A DNA stretch of 64,000 bases from NCBI RefSeq assembly GCF_024622195.1, contig NZ_JANKBI010000021.1, positions 41,035-105,034 of the forward strand, written 5' to 3'. The notes beneath the pieces are model-generated. The model was not told where the DNA came from. It saw nothing but the letters and a program-made list of their open reading frames with translations, and ran no database searches. This DNA comes from Murimonas intestini. Lineage in GTDB: Bacteria; Bacillota; Clostridia; Lachnospirales; Lachnospiraceae. Within the stretch, counting starts at the first letter, position 1, and each line of letters starts with the position of its first letter. A program made the position numbers and the translations under genes. Shown here piece by piece: positions 15,835 to 24,141 of this stretch.

Positions 15835-18354
15835 TTGGAAGACAATATTTTTGACAAGGTTGAGGAAGTAGATTTAAAGGACAGGATGGAGAAGTTTTAT
15901 ATTGACTATGCCATGAGCGTGATCGCTGCCCGTGCCCTTCCCGATGTGAGGGACGGGCTGAAGCCCGTTCAGAGAAGAGTCCTGTACTCAATGATAGAGC
16001 TGAACAACGGACCAGACAAGCCGCACAGAAAATGTGCACGTATTGTCGGTGATACAATGGGTAAGTACCATCCCCATGGTGACAGTTCCATCTATGGAGC
16101 TCTCGTTAATATGGCCCAGGAGTGGTCTACCCGGTATGTGCTGGTGGACGGTCATGGGAACTTTGGTTCAGTAGACGGTGACGGCGCTGCCGCCATGCGT
16201 TATACGGAAGCCCGCCTGAGCAAGATATCAATGGAGCTGCTGGCTGATATAAATAAAAATACAGTTGATTTTATGCCTAACTTTGATGAGACAGAAAAAG
16301 AACCTGTAGTCCTGCCGTCCAGATACCCGAACCTGCTGGTAAACGGGACAACAGGCATCGCGGTAGGTATGGCCACGAATATACCGCCCCATAATCTGCG
16401 AGAAGTCATCAAAGCAGTTGTGAAGATGATAGACAACAGGATCGAAGAAGACAGGGAAACTTCCATCGAAGAACTCATGCAGATCATAAAAGGGCCTGAT
16501 TTTCCCACAGGCGCCCAGATACTTGGGACAAGAGGTATAGAAGAAGCTTACAGGACAGGCAGGGGAAAGGTACGTGTCCGTGCTGTGACTGAGATAGAAT
16601 CCATGCCAAACGGAAAGAGCAGGATACTTGTATCAGAGCTTCCGTACATGGTAAATAAGGCAAGGCTGATCGAGAAGATAGCTGAGCTGGTGAGAGATAA
16701 GAAGATTGACGGGATCACCAGCATCATAGATGAATCCAGCCGTGAAGGAATGCGTATCAACATAGAGCTGAGAAGGGATGTCAATGCGAATGTGATCCTG
16801 AACCAGCTGTACAAACATACCCAGCTTCAGGATACATTTGGGGTCATCATGCTGGCTCTTGTCAATAACGAGCCGAAGGTAATGAACTTAAAGGATATGC
16901 TGCACTACTATATCCAGCACCAGGAAGAGGTCGTTACCAGAAGGACTCAGTATGAGCTGAACAAGGCGGAGGAGAGGGCCCATATTTTAGAGGGTCTGCT
17001 TATTGCACTTGACAATATTGATGAGGTTATCAGGATCATCAGAGGGTCACAGAATACCCAGCTGGCCAAGGAAGGACTCATGGAGAGGTTCGGCCTGACA
17101 GACCCGCAGGCACAGGCAATCGTGGACATGCGTCTGCGTGCTCTGACAGGTCTGGAAAGAGAGAAGCTGGAAGCAGAATATAAAGATCTGATGGAGAAGA
17201 TATCATACTTGAAGTCTATACTTGGAGACAGGAATATCCTGTTGGGCGTGATCAAGGAAGAAATACAGCTGATCGCAGATAAATACGGCGATGAGAGAAG
17301 GACAAGCATTGGCTATGACGAGTTTGATATTTCCATGGAGGATCTGATTCCAAGAGAGAATGTTGTCATAGCTATGACAAAACTTGGATATATCAAACGT
17401 ATGACTGTAGATAATTTCAAGAGCCAGAACAGGGGCGGCAAGGGAATAAAGGGAATGCAGACCATCGAGGATGACTATATCGAAGACCTGCTCATGACAA
17501 GTACCCACCACTACCTGATGTTCTTTACGAATACAGGAAAGGTGTACAGGCTGAAAGCTTACGAGATTCCTGAGTCCAGCAGGACAGCCAGGGGAACAGC
17601 GATCATCAATCTTCTGCAGCTCTCGCCGGACGAGAAGATCACAGCCATGATACCGATCAGGGAATATAAAGAGGGACGTTATCTCTTTATGGCAACGAAA
17701 AACGGAATCGTGAAGAAAACACCTATCACAGATTACGCAAATGTAAGGAAGACAGGACTGGCTGCAATCAGCCTGAGAGAAGATGATGAGCTGATCGAGG
17801 TCAAGTCTACGAATAATGAAAAAGATATCATCCTTGTGACAAAGTACGGACAGTGTATCCGTTTTAATGAGACGGATGTAAGGAGCACGGGACGTGTATC
17901 AATGGGAGTTATCGGTATGAGCCTCGCAGATGGGGATGAGGTAATAGGCATGCAGATGCATACACAGGGAGAATATCTGCTGATCGTATCTGAGAAGGGG
18001 ATGGGAAAACTGACTGCCATGTCAGAATTTACCCCTCAGAACAGGGGCGGCAAGGGTGTTAAATGCTATAAGATCATGGAAAAGACAGGAAATGTCATTG
18101 GCGTTAAAGCTGTAAATATGGACAATGAGATTATGATAATCAATACAGCCGGAATCATCATCCGCATGATGTGCAGCGATATATCAATGCTGGGAAGGGT
18201 AACATCAGGCGTGAAGCTGATGAACATGGAAGACGGGGAATCTGTTGCGAGCATCGCTAAAGTAAGGGAATCCTCCAACAAGACAGAGGAAGATATGCTG
18301 AAATCTCTTGAACAGGATTTGAATGAAGATTCAGAAGGGGAAGCAAAAGGCTAA
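15835..18354 (+). CDS. gyrA: DNA gyrase subunit A
   Basis: 839 residues. DNA cleavage subunit. The start is a TTG at 15835 preceded by AGGAGGGG; no ATG fits before IDYAMSVI. The catalytic Tyr123 lies in AAMRYTEAR. The quinolone-determining segment reads HPHGDSSIYG: Ser84 (E. coli 83) is present, but the E. coli Asp87 position is Gly88. The GyrA box is QNRGGKG near residue 533, and a second QNRGGKG occurs near 734 in the C-terminal beta-pinwheel. The C-tail is acidic. It follows gyrB by 12 bp. Confidence 0.98.
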   Translation: MEDNIFDKVEEVDLKDRMEKFYIDYAMSVIAARALPDVRDGLKPVQRRVLYSMIELNNGPDKPHRKCARIVGDTMGKYHPHGDSSIYGALVNMAQEWSTRYVLVDGHGNFGSVDGDGAAAMRYTEARLSKISMELLADINKNTVDFMPNFDETEKEPVVLPSRYPNLLVNGTTGIAVGMATNIPPHNLREVIKAVVKMIDNRIEEDRETSIEELMQIIKGPDFPTGAQILGTRGIEEAYRTGRGKVRVRAVTEIESMPNGKSRILVSELPYMVNKARLIEKIAELVRDKKIDGITSIIDESSREGMRINIELRRDVNANVILNQLYKHTQLQDTFGVIMLALVNNEPKVMNLKDMLHYYIQHQEEVVTRRTQYELNKAEERAHILEGLLIALDNIDEVIRIIRGSQNTQLAKEGLMERFGLTDPQAQAIVDMRLRALTGLEREKLEAEYKDLMEKISYLKSILGDRNILLGVIKEEIQLIADKYGDERRTSIGYDEFDISMEDLIPRENVVIAMTKLGYIKRMTVDNFKSQNRGGKGIKGMQTIEDDYIEDLLMTSTHHYLMFFTNTGKVYRLKAYEIPESSRTARGTAIINLLQLSPDEKITAMIPIREYKEGRYLFMATKNGIVKKTPITDYANVRKTGLAAISLREDDELIEVKSTNNEKDIILVTKYGQCIRFNETDVRSTGRVSMGVIGMSLADGDEVIGMQMHTQGEYLLIVSEKGMGKLTAMSEFTPQNRGGKGVKCYKIMEKTGNVIGVKAVNMDNEIMIINTAGIIIRMMCSDISMLGRVTSGVKLMNMEDGESVASIAKVRESSNKTEEDMLKSLEQDLNEDSEGEAKG

Positions 18355-18389
18355 TCTGGGAAATAAATAATAAAATGAGGGCAGTGTAG

Positions 18390-19730
18390 ATGAAGATACG
18401 CAGATTACTGGCAGTCTGGACTTCGAAAATCATAGGAACAGCCTGCCGCCTTACAGGGCGGCAGGGTGTAACCCTTGCAGGACAGCTGGCTATCAGGATA
18501 TATCCTGGTATTTTAAAGGAGCTTTCGCAGGAAGTAAGAGAGAAGATTTTCGTAGTCTGCGGAACAAATGGGAAGACAACAACAAATAATTTGCTTTGCT
18601 CTGCAATTGAGGCAGAGGGGAAAAAAGTAGTATGCAACCATACCGGATCAAATATGATAAATGGTGTGGTTTCTGCGTTTGTGCTTTCAACTAAGTTAAA
18701 TGGAAAATTAGATGCGGATTACGCATGCATTGAGATAGATGAGGCCTCCACGGTGAGGATCCTGCCTCATTTTGCACCTGATTATATGGTTCTTACTAAC
18801 CTGTTCAGGGATCAGCTGGACCGTTACGGGGAGATCGATATTACTATGGATCTGCTCAGAAAAGCCATGGATATGGCTCCTGAGATGACTGTTATCGTCA
18901 ATGGGGACGATTCCCTGTCAGCCTATCTGGCCATGGAAAGCAATAATGATTACCGTACATATGGCATCGGCGGGCAGGTGATAGAGGAGGAAGACACCAG
19001 GGAGATCAGAGAAGGACAATTCTGCAAGCGCTGTGGTGAAAAGCTGTCTTACCATTTTTACCACTACAGCCAGCTTGGAGATTATGAATGTCCCAACTGC
19101 GGATTTAAAAGGCCGCCCCTTGACTTTGATGCAAAGAACATAGAGGTGGGGAGCAGGCTTTCCTTTGAGATAGAGGGAAAGAGAATATCAGCAGGATACC
19201 GGGGATTCTATAATGTTTATAATATCCTGGCGGCTTATGCAGCCTGCCGCTGTGCAGGAATGGAGGTAAAGAATTTCCAGAAGATGCTGGATGAATTCAA
19301 TCCTCAGAATGGTAGGATGGAAAATTTCAGGATAGGGGATACAGACGTGATCCTGAATCTGGCTAAGAATCCGGCCGGCTTCAATCAGAATATATCAGCT
19401 GTCATTCAGGATGAATCACTTAAGGATCTTATCATTGTCATCAATGATAATGACCAGGATGGCATTGATATCTCATGGCTCTGGGACGTGGATTTTGACA
19501 GGTTTAAGGATGCAAATGTAAACTCTATTACAGTAAGCGGGCTCAGATGCCAGGATATGAGACTGAGGCTGAAATATGTTGACATACCTTCCAGGCTGGA
19601 TTCAAGTGTGGAGGGAGCCATCCGGGAAAGACTTGAAAACGGCATAGGCAACCTTTATGTTCTTGTCAATTATACAGCTCTGTTTTCAACCAGAAATGTA
19701 CTTAAGAAGATGGAGGAGGAAAAGATATGA
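18390..19730 (+). CDS. murT: Lipid II isoglutaminyl synthase, MurT subunit
   Basis: 446 residues. With GatD it amidates the alpha-carboxyl of D-Glu in lipid II to D-isoglutamine. Mur-ligase fold: ATP loop VCGTNGKTTTNN near 51-62, then NLFRDQLDRYGEID near 134. A Cys4 zinc ribbon is inserted with Cys212, Cys215, Cys234 and Cys237, as in known MurT. The C-terminal domain (DUF1727) has NLAKNPAGFNQN, which contacts the GatD partner. ATGA overlap with gatD shows translational coupling. It lies 35 bp after gyrA with no terminator seen. Confidence 0.96.
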   Translation: MKIRRLLAVWTSKIIGTACRLTGRQGVTLAGQLAIRIYPGILKELSQEVREKIFVVCGTNGKTTTNNLLCSAIEAEGKKVVCNHTGSNMINGVVSAFVLSTKLNGKLDADYACIEIDEASTVRILPHFAPDYMVLTNLFRDQLDRYGEIDITMDLLRKAMDMAPEMTVIVNGDDSLSAYLAMESNNDYRTYGIGGQVIEEEDTREIREGQFCKRCGEKLSYHFYHYSQLGDYECPNCGFKRPPLDFDAKNIEVGSRLSFEIEGKRISAGYRGFYNVYNILAAYAACRCAGMEVKNFQKMLDEFNPQNGRMENFRIGDTDVILNLAKNPAGFNQNISAVIQDESLKDLIIVINDNDQDGIDISWLWDVDFDRFKDANVNSITVSGLRCQDMRLRLKYVDIPSRLDSSVEGAIRERLENGIGNLYVLVNYTALFSTRNVLKKMEEEKI

Positions 19731-20464
19731 AGCTGACTATAGGACATCTTTATCCTGACCTTCTGAATCTTTATGGTGACAGGGGAAATATCCAGTGCCT
19801 GATGAAGCGCTGCCAGTGGAGAGGGATAGAGGCTGAGACAGTAGAATTCAGAATAGAGGACAGAATAGATTTTTCAGAGCTGGACATCGTGCTGTTAGGA
19901 GGCGGGTCTGACAGGGAGCAGAAGCTTGTTTGTGAAAAGCTGCAGACTATCCAGAAAGATTTTAAGGCTTATGTGGAAGATAATGGGGTAGTGATCGCAG
20001 TGTGCGGCGGTTACCAGCTCCTTGGAAATTATTATAAGACAGGCAGTGACTTCATGGAGGGGCTGAAGCTGGTGGATCTGTACACAGAGCAGGGGGACGG
20101 CAGGCTCATTGATAATGTTGTTATAAAAAGTGATCTTTTTGACCGTCCTGTAGTTGGATTTGAAAACCACGGAGGGCGCACCTACATTAAGAAAAATAAG
20201 GCTCTTGGCAAGGTTCTTTATGGTTTTGGGAACGACGGCAAGTCAGATGAGGAAGGCGTAGTATATAAAAATGTGATAGGTACTTACCTGCATGGTCCGC
20301 TTTTGCCAAAAAATCCTCATGTGGCTGACTATTTGATCAGAAATGCCCTTGAAAGGCAGACAGGACAGAAAATATCTCTTGAGCCATTAGATGACAGGCA
20401 GGAGATAGAGGCAAACCAATATATTATAGACAGGTTTGTTAAGAGCAGCGGAAAAGGAAAATGA
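19727..20464 (+). CDS. gatD: Lipid II isoglutaminyl synthase, glutaminase subunit GatD
   Basis: 245 residues. Class I glutamine amidotransferase-like (CobB/CobQ type) that makes ammonia from glutamine for MurT. The nucleophile is Cys93 in VCGGYQLLG and the catalytic His is His189 in TYLHGPL, the same spacing as Staphylococcus aureus GatD. It starts on the ATGA overlap with murT. The following sugar gene starts 62 bp downstream with no terminator between, so read-through is possible. Confidence 0.96.
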   Translation: MKLTIGHLYPDLLNLYGDRGNIQCLMKRCQWRGIEAETVEFRIEDRIDFSELDIVLLGGGSDREQKLVCEKLQTIQKDFKAYVEDNGVVIAVCGGYQLLGNYYKTGSDFMEGLKLVDLYTEQGDGRLIDNVVIKSDLFDRPVVGFENHGGRTYIKKNKALGKVLYGFGNDGKSDEEGVVYKNVIGTYLHGPLLPKNPHVADYLIRNALERQTGQKISLEPLDDRQEIEANQYIIDRFVKSSGKGK

Positions 20465-20526
20465 ATGTCCGGATCAAACTGATGATCAGGGACAGGAGGT
20501 CTATTCATTTAGGGAAAGGGCAGAAT

Positions 20527-21369
20527 ATGAAGAATTATACATTGGGGCTTTATGAGAAAGCAATGCCGGAGACTTTAAGCTTCAAGGAAAAGCTGAAGTC
20601 AGCCAGGAAAGCCGGGTTTGATTTTGTGGAGCTCAGTATTGATGAGACGGATGCAAAGCTCTCAAGACTGGACTGGACAAAGGACGAACGCCTCAGACTG
20701 GTAAAGACCATGTATGGAGAGGGAATCCATGCCGGCAGCATGTGTCTGAGCGGACACAGAAAATATCCGCTGGGCAGCGCTGATGAAGATACATGTAAAA
20801 GAGGAATGGAGATAATGGAAAAAGCCATCGGTCTGGCTGAAGATCTGGGAATACGCATCATTCAGCTGGCAGGCTATGATGTCTATTATGAGGAATCCAC
20901 CCCTGATACAGTAAAAAGGTTTGAAGAAAATCTGGAGAAGGCAGTACATATGGCTTCCAGGGCAGGAGTTCTTCTGGGATTCGAGACAATGGAGACAGAG
21001 TTTATGAATACAGTTGAAAAGGCTATGCGTTATGTGAAGAAGATAGATTCTTCTTACCTGAATGTATATCCGGACTGTGGAAATATTAAAAATGCCGCTC
21101 TTACATACGGCACTGACGTGTATGAGGATATCAGATGCGGAAAAGGCCATACAGTGGCAATGCACTTAAAAGAAACTCTTCCCGGTATATTCAGAGAGGT
21201 GCCATACGGAACAGGCCATGTGGATTTCCAGAAAACGATAGATACAGCGTGGGAGACAGGTGTCCGCAGATTTGTGACAGAATTCTGGTATAAGGGAAGC
21301 CCTGCCTGGGAAGCTGACCTGAAGTCAGCACAGAACAGGATGGCCAGAATATTGGATAAGGAAAGGTAA
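20527..21369 (+). CDS. ulaE: L-ribulose/L-xylulose-5-phosphate 3-epimerase (UlaE/SgbU family)
   Basis: 280 residues, TIM barrel. UlaE-type enzymes interconvert L-xylulose 5-phosphate and L-ribulose 5-phosphate. The start LGLYEKAMPETLSFKEKL and GFDFVELSIDETDAKLSRLDW match UlaE closely, as do GFETMETEFMNT (metal-binding Glu) and HLKETLPGIFREVPYGTGHVDF. The frame is open from an ATG at 20461 that overlaps the gatD stop, but its 22 extra residues do not match the family; ATG 20527, preceded by AAAGGG, is chosen. It pairs with the L-xylulose kinase next door. No L-ribulose-5-phosphate 4-epimerase is in the window. Confidence 0.9.
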   Translation: MKNYTLGLYEKAMPETLSFKEKLKSARKAGFDFVELSIDETDAKLSRLDWTKDERLRLVKTMYGEGIHAGSMCLSGHRKYPLGSADEDTCKRGMEIMEKAIGLAEDLGIRIIQLAGYDVYYEESTPDTVKRFEENLEKAVHMASRAGVLLGFETMETEFMNTVEKAMRYVKKIDSSYLNVYPDCGNIKNAALTYGTDVYEDIRCGKGHTVAMHLKETLPGIFREVPYGTGHVDFQKTIDTAWETGVRRFVTEFWYKGSPAWEADLKSAQNRMARILDKER

Positions 21370-21375
21370 ATGCAT

Positions 21376-22890
21376 ATGAACTATTTAATGGGCATTGACA
21401 ATGGGGGGACTTTTTCAAAGGCAAGTATTTTTGATGAAAATGGGAATCAGATAGCAGTAGCCAGTGTGCCCACAGAGACGATCACACCGAAGCCTGGTTA
21501 CACTGAGCGCGATATGGACGAACTCTGGGAGGTAAATGCCAGGGCCGTCAGGGAGGCAATAGAGAAGAGCGGCATCAACCCTTCTGATATCCAGGGCGTA
21601 TCTTTTTCAGGCCATGGCAAAGGGCTTTACCTGGTGGGTGAGGATGGAAGGCCTGCCTATAACGGTATCATTTCCACAGATATGAGGGCGTGGGAGTATA
21701 TTGAGAAGTGGTCTGAGGACGGGACAAAAGAAAAAGTCTATGAGAAGACATTCCAGGAGATCCTGGCCTGCCAGCCGGTGGCCCTTCTGGCATGGCTGAG
21801 GGACCATGAACCACAGGTACTTGAGAAGACAAAATACATATTTTCTGTAAAGGATTATATCAGGTACAAGCTTACAGGTGAAGCCTTTGCTGAGTATACG
21901 GATTTTACCGGGGGAAATCTGGTAAACATGAACACAAAGGAATATGACAGGGAGCTTCTGGCACTCTACGGACTGGAAGAGATATATGACAAGCTGCCGC
22001 CTCTTATGTATTCAGCAGATGTATGCGGATGCATAACGCGTGAAGTGAGTGAGAAGACTCTTCTTCCGGCGGGAATCCCGGCAGCAGCAGGCATGTTTGA
22101 CGTAGATGCCTGCGGTATAGCTTCCGGCCTTTCAGATGAGAGCCAGATGTGCATGATAGCAGGGACATGGAGCATCAATGAGTATATTGCCCGGGAACCG
22201 ATAGTGAATGGCACAGTAGCATTAAATTCTATGTTCTGCATACCGGGATATTACCTTATAGAGGAGAGCAGTCCCACATCTGCGGGAAATATGGAATGGT
22301 TCATCAGAAATCTCATGGGCTATGAAAAGGCTGAAGCGAAGGCTGAAGGAGGATCTGTATATGATATCACAAATGAATGGGTGGCATCAGTGGACCCGAA
22401 GGAATCAAATGTGATATTCCTGCCCTTCCTCAATGGTTCAAATGAGGATCCTCTGGCAAAAGGTACGTTTATAGGCCTGACAGGCTATCACAATAAACGT
22501 CATATGCTTCGGGCAGTATATGAGGGAATCGTATTCTCACACCTGACTCATGTGAACAAGCTTCTTCGAAACAGGGAGAAGCCCCGGAGCATAAGGCTTT
22601 CAGGAGGTGCAGCAAACTCAGACGTCTGGGTACAGATTTTTGCTGATGTACTTCAGATTCCTGTGGATGTTATTGAAGACAAAGAATTGGGAGCACAGGG
22701 TGCAGCCATAGCGGCAGGAATAGCTGCAGGTATCTATAGCGACTACCAGGATGGCATAAATAAAACTGTGAAGATAACAAAAACAGTATATCCCAGGATA
22801 GAATACAAAGAAATTTATGAGGAGAAATACAGAACATACAGGAGCGTTATAGAAGCTCTGGCGCCTGCCTGGAAATGTTTCAGAAACTGA
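21376..22890 (+). CDS. lyxK: L-xylulose kinase-like FGGY carbohydrate kinase
   Basis: 504 residues. FGGY fold: phosphate-1 loop GIDNGGTFSKASIF at the start, SGHGKGLYLV near 80, GTWSINEY near 260, ASPTSAGNMEWF-like ESSPTSAGNMEWF near 300, and SGGAANSDVW near 410 in the adenosine loop. The overall sequence resembles E. coli LyxK, which makes L-xylulose 5-phosphate, the substrate of the epimerase encoded 6 bp upstream; L-arabinulose- or other ketose-specific kinases are alternatives. An ATG at 21370 is only 3 bases after the GGAAAGG site, so the ATG at 21376 is preferred. Confidence 0.8.
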   Translation: MNYLMGIDNGGTFSKASIFDENGNQIAVASVPTETITPKPGYTERDMDELWEVNARAVREAIEKSGINPSDIQGVSFSGHGKGLYLVGEDGRPAYNGIISTDMRAWEYIEKWSEDGTKEKVYEKTFQEILACQPVALLAWLRDHEPQVLEKTKYIFSVKDYIRYKLTGEAFAEYTDFTGGNLVNMNTKEYDRELLALYGLEEIYDKLPPLMYSADVCGCITREVSEKTLLPAGIPAAAGMFDVDACGIASGLSDESQMCMIAGTWSINEYIAREPIVNGTVALNSMFCIPGYYLIEESSPTSAGNMEWFIRNLMGYEKAEAKAEGGSVYDITNEWVASVDPKESNVIFLPFLNGSNEDPLAKGTFIGLTGYHNKRHMLRAVYEGIVFSHLTHVNKLLRNREKPRSIRLSGGAANSDVWVQIFADVLQIPVDVIEDKELGAQGAAIAAGIAAGIYSDYQDGINKTVKITKTVYPRIEYKEIYEEKYRTYRSVIEALAPAWKCFRN

Positions 22891-22930
22891 TCAGGGCAGG
22901 GAGTAACCGGATTATAGAAATAAAAATAAA

Positions 22931-22994
22931 AAAAGAAGAACAGCTGCAGGCAGAAATCTTTCAGATAAAATTGCCCGGGCTGTTCTTCTTTTTT
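22931..22994. terminator. Bidirectional terminator between lyxK and the AraC gene
   Basis: AAAAGAAGAACAGC (22931-22944) pairs with GCTGTTCTTCTTTT (22979-22992), followed by more T on the plus strand and by an A run on the other side. It separates two convergent genes. Confidence 0.85.
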
Positions 22995-23059
22995 AATGCC
23001 GGCATATAATATATGTTATAGCGTATCTTTCATGGACAAGCAGGGGCGTGCAGTCCAGA

Positions 23060-23914
23060 TCAGAAGTTCTTCCTGTACTCGCTGGGAGTCATATGCATGG
23101 ATTTTTCAAATGCGCGGCTGTAGGTCAGCGGATTTTTATAACCCACAGACGCGGCTACGGCATTAATTGACAGCTTTGAATATGTGAGGAGCTCTTTTGA
23201 TTTATTGACACGGAACTCGCTCACATACTGATGGATGGTTATTCCCATATGATCCTTAAAAAGTTTACAGAAATAATATTTGGAAAAGCTGACCTCATTG
23301 CAGATCGTATCGATATCAAGATCATTTTTATAATTGTGCTCTATGTATTTAAGGCACTGGTTAATAACAGTTTCCTGCACAGGAGTGATGGCCTTTGTTT
23401 TGAGTATATTATAGGATATATTGTAAAGCTCGAAGAAAATATTATGTATGATCAGGCTGGCTCTCATATCAGTATACAGTTCTTTATTAAAGTTCAGGTC
23501 TGCAGCTTCAATAAAATAGTCAAGTATTTTATTCAGAGGACTTCCCGGCAGGACACTGGAGCTGTTTCGGATCAGGTTATAATAGAGCTTGGCATGTGAT
23601 CCCCTGACAATTATGTAAAAGAATTCCCAGTTCTTAGTTGCCCGGGTAAATATCAGAGGAGTGTTGCAGGCGGATATAATAATATTGTCCTGATGGATGA
23701 ACTGGGTAGTCTGGTTCTTGGTAAACCGGACAACACCTGAGACAGGATAGAGCAGCAGGATATCTGAAAAATTATTTGTGTTTCCAAGCACGAACTTTCT
23801 TTCATTACAGTAACCGCATTCTTTTATGTAAAAGGGCAGACTTTCAGTTTGAGAAGTACATTTATTCACTTTTTTGAAATAGTCATCCGGAAAGATACGT
23901 TTTGGTAGTTTCAC
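23060..23914 (-). CDS. AraC-family transcriptional regulator
   Basis: 284 residues. N-terminal cupin-like sugar-sensing domain (about 45-150), C-terminal AraC DNA-binding domain with two HTH motifs: DLDIDTICNEVSFSKYYFCKLFK and ELLTYSKLSINAVAASVGYK, ending in the family sequence FEKSMHMTPSEYRKNF. The frame is open to 24019, but the GTG at 23914 is chosen because AGGAGG lies 8 bases upstream while the ATG at 24019 is inside the promoter region. It is divergent from the ABC transporter genes and probably activates them in response to their sugar. Confidence 0.9.
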   Translation of the reverse strand: MKLPKRIFPDDYFKKVNKCTSQTESLPFYIKECGYCNERKFVLGNTNNFSDILLLYPVSGVVRFTKNQTTQFIHQDNIIISACNTPLIFTRATKNWEFFYIIVRGSHAKLYYNLIRNSSSVLPGSPLNKILDYFIEAADLNFNKELYTDMRASLIIHNIFFELYNISYNILKTKAITPVQETVINQCLKYIEHNYKNDLDIDTICNEVSFSKYYFCKLFKDHMGITIHQYVSEFRVNKSKELLTYSKLSINAVAASVGYKNPLTYSRAFEKSMHMTPSEYRKNF

Positions 23915-23980
23915 TAGAAAATCCTCCTGTTTTGTTCTAAATTCGTCAAAAATGCATGGGGGTTGTAAAAGTGTATAATT

Positions 23981-24009
23981 ATTATAACATTTTTGTGTTT
24001 GAATGGCAA
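23981..24009 (-). promoter_or_regulatory. Sigma-A promoter of the AraC gene
   Basis: On the minus strand TTGCCA (24004-24009), 17-bp spacer, TATAAT (23981-23986), 67 bases upstream of the GTG start; it also shows that the ATG at 24019 cannot be used. Confidence 0.75.
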
Positions 24010-24057
24010 TTATGTTCAAAAAAACAAGTTTCTATACCGTAAAAACAATTTTTGATA

Positions 24058-24114
24058 TTGATTACATGTAAAATTTGCGTATTATGGATTTATGAGCGAA
24101 CACGAAAAACGTGT
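24058..24114 (+). promoter_or_regulatory. Candidate promoter and dyad upstream of the sugar ABC operon
   Basis: TTGATT (24058-24063), 16-bp spacer, TATTAT (24080-24085). A short dyad ACACG-AAAAA-CGTGT at 24100-24114 lies just downstream and may be a regulator site. The elements are weaker than consensus, as expected for an AraC-activated promoter. Confidence 0.4.
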
Positions 24115-24141
24115 AAACGAAGGGGAAAGGAGAAAAAAAGG

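Noticed and set aside
20461..20529. Longer start of the epimerase gene overlapping gatD
   Set aside because: The 22 extra residues have no family match; ATG 20527 with AAAGGG and the conserved LGLYEKA start is better.
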